A stretch of DNA of 64,000 nt from Olleya sp. Hel_I_94 (GTDB lineage: Bacteria; Bacteroidota; Bacteroidia; Flavobacteriales; Flavobacteriaceae). The translations under genes were made by a program, and so were the position numbers. The stretch covers positions 687,001 through 751,000 of the forward strand of contig NZ_VISI01000002.1 of the NCBI RefSeq assembly GCF_007827365.1, in the 5' to 3' direction. Shown piece by piece: positions 63,669 through 64,000 of this stretch. The notes beneath the pieces were generated by a model. That model was given only the letters and a program-made list of their open reading frames with translations, searched no databases and was not told the DNA's origin. Numbering within the stretch: position 1 is the first letter of the stretch; each line of letters begins with the position of its first letter.

Positions 63669-64000
63669 TTAATGTAAACTAACCACACGACTCATTTGCC
63701 ATATATTTGCTTCTTTTTTCCATATCACTATAAACTTGCTAGGCTTGGATATGGCATTAGGTTCTTGATTATTATAAAATGTATGCATACCTATTTGCAC
63801 TGCTCCAAAATTATTAATTGGATATACCTCAACACTTCCCATTACCAATTGTCTAGTTACTTTACCGCAAATATTATTTTTTAAGCCTTCCATATAATCT
63901 GATTTAGAAGTCATTAAGCCACCATTATCGTGATAAAATTCTAAATTTTCAGGAATCATTTTATTTTGTAAGATTAAATCACATGTATTATAAGCTTCAA
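63669..64000 (-). CDS. NTF2-like/DUF4440-type protein, N-terminus cut by the window edge
   Basis: The frame is open from 63669 to the right edge (at least 109 residues). An internal Met at 63959 is not the start: the frame continues upstream as EAYNTCDLILQNK. EFYHDNGGLMTSKSDYMEGLKNNI and IVIWKKEANIWQMSRVVSLH are the signature ends of NTF2/DUF4440 proteins. Whether it has a signal peptide or a longer N-terminal part cannot be seen here. Confidence 0.8.
   Translation of the reverse strand, partial: EAYNTCDLILQNKMIPENLEFYHDNGGLMTSKSDYMEGLKNNICGKVTRQLVMGSVEVYPINNFGAVQIGMHTFYNNQEPNAISKPSKFIVIWKKEANIWQMSRVVSLH

Overview
The window is AT-rich chromosomal DNA from a member of the Bacteroidota, most likely a marine Flavobacteriaceae. 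The evidence is a type IX secretion C-terminal sorting domain (49272-52859), TAnnTTTG-type -7 boxes instead of sigma70 promoters, few clear Shine-Dalgarno sequences, a menaquinone-only quinone pathway, several TonB-plug and lipoprotein-type surface proteins, and a small membrane protein resembling one known from Gramella. I see no rRNA, tRNA, CRISPR array, transposase, integrase or phage gene. The genus cannot be fixed from sequence reading alone.

Layout. 1-4874 (minus): an uncharacterised cluster of a coiled-coil protein, a small membrane protein, a 353-residue unknown and an AAA+ ATPase that runs off the left edge. 5043-6464 (plus): an MBL-fold lipoprotein and three consecutive tiny membrane proteins. 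6529-10274 (minus): ettA, a 60-residue membrane protein, and an FMN reductase / MarR / pirin set. 10477-15854 (plus): an acyl-CoA carboxylase beta subunit followed by three envelope unknowns. 15940-18081 (minus): a TonB-plug/VWA fusion. 18176-29874: most of the menaquinone pathway on the minus strand (thioesterase candidate, menF-type, menD, menB, menA, menC, menE), interrupted by cvfB, a DUF2853 gene, a CPBP protease, a plus-strand SDR and two plus-strand SpoIIAA-like twins. No menH is visible here. 29918-33306: a GNAT acetyltransferase, a membrane-anchored kinase-fold protein, a small unknown and a nitronate monooxygenase. 33508-40646: dnaK, L-serine ammonia-lyase, an NTF2-like protein, panB, an RluA-type pseudouridine synthase and an aldehyde dehydrogenase.

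40657-44600 (minus) is the most unusual stretch. Three paralogous polytopic membrane proteins alternate with two paralogous small proteins that share a DNRSSW motif, and the cluster ends in a NarL-type sensor histidine kinase, with genes abutting or only a few bases apart. I take it to be an undescribed membrane sensory module. 44671-63506 returns to ordinary genes: a YifB/ComM ATPase, a CocE/NonD hydrolase, a YheT hydrolase, a 14-repeat VCBS T9SS protein, adenine deaminase, a DsbD-type reductase, tilS, a four-helix-bundle protein, pabB, an aldose epimerase, a DEAD-box helicase and a YwqK-tailed protein. An NTF2/DUF4440-like gene runs off the right edge.

Two DNA-level repeat families cut across the genes. 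One is an intergenic element of about 95 bp with two divergent copies (3424-3524 and 39137-39226). The other is a short dispersed motif, CGCTTTCGCKGAAA, found in at least seven genes in both orientations and several reading frames.
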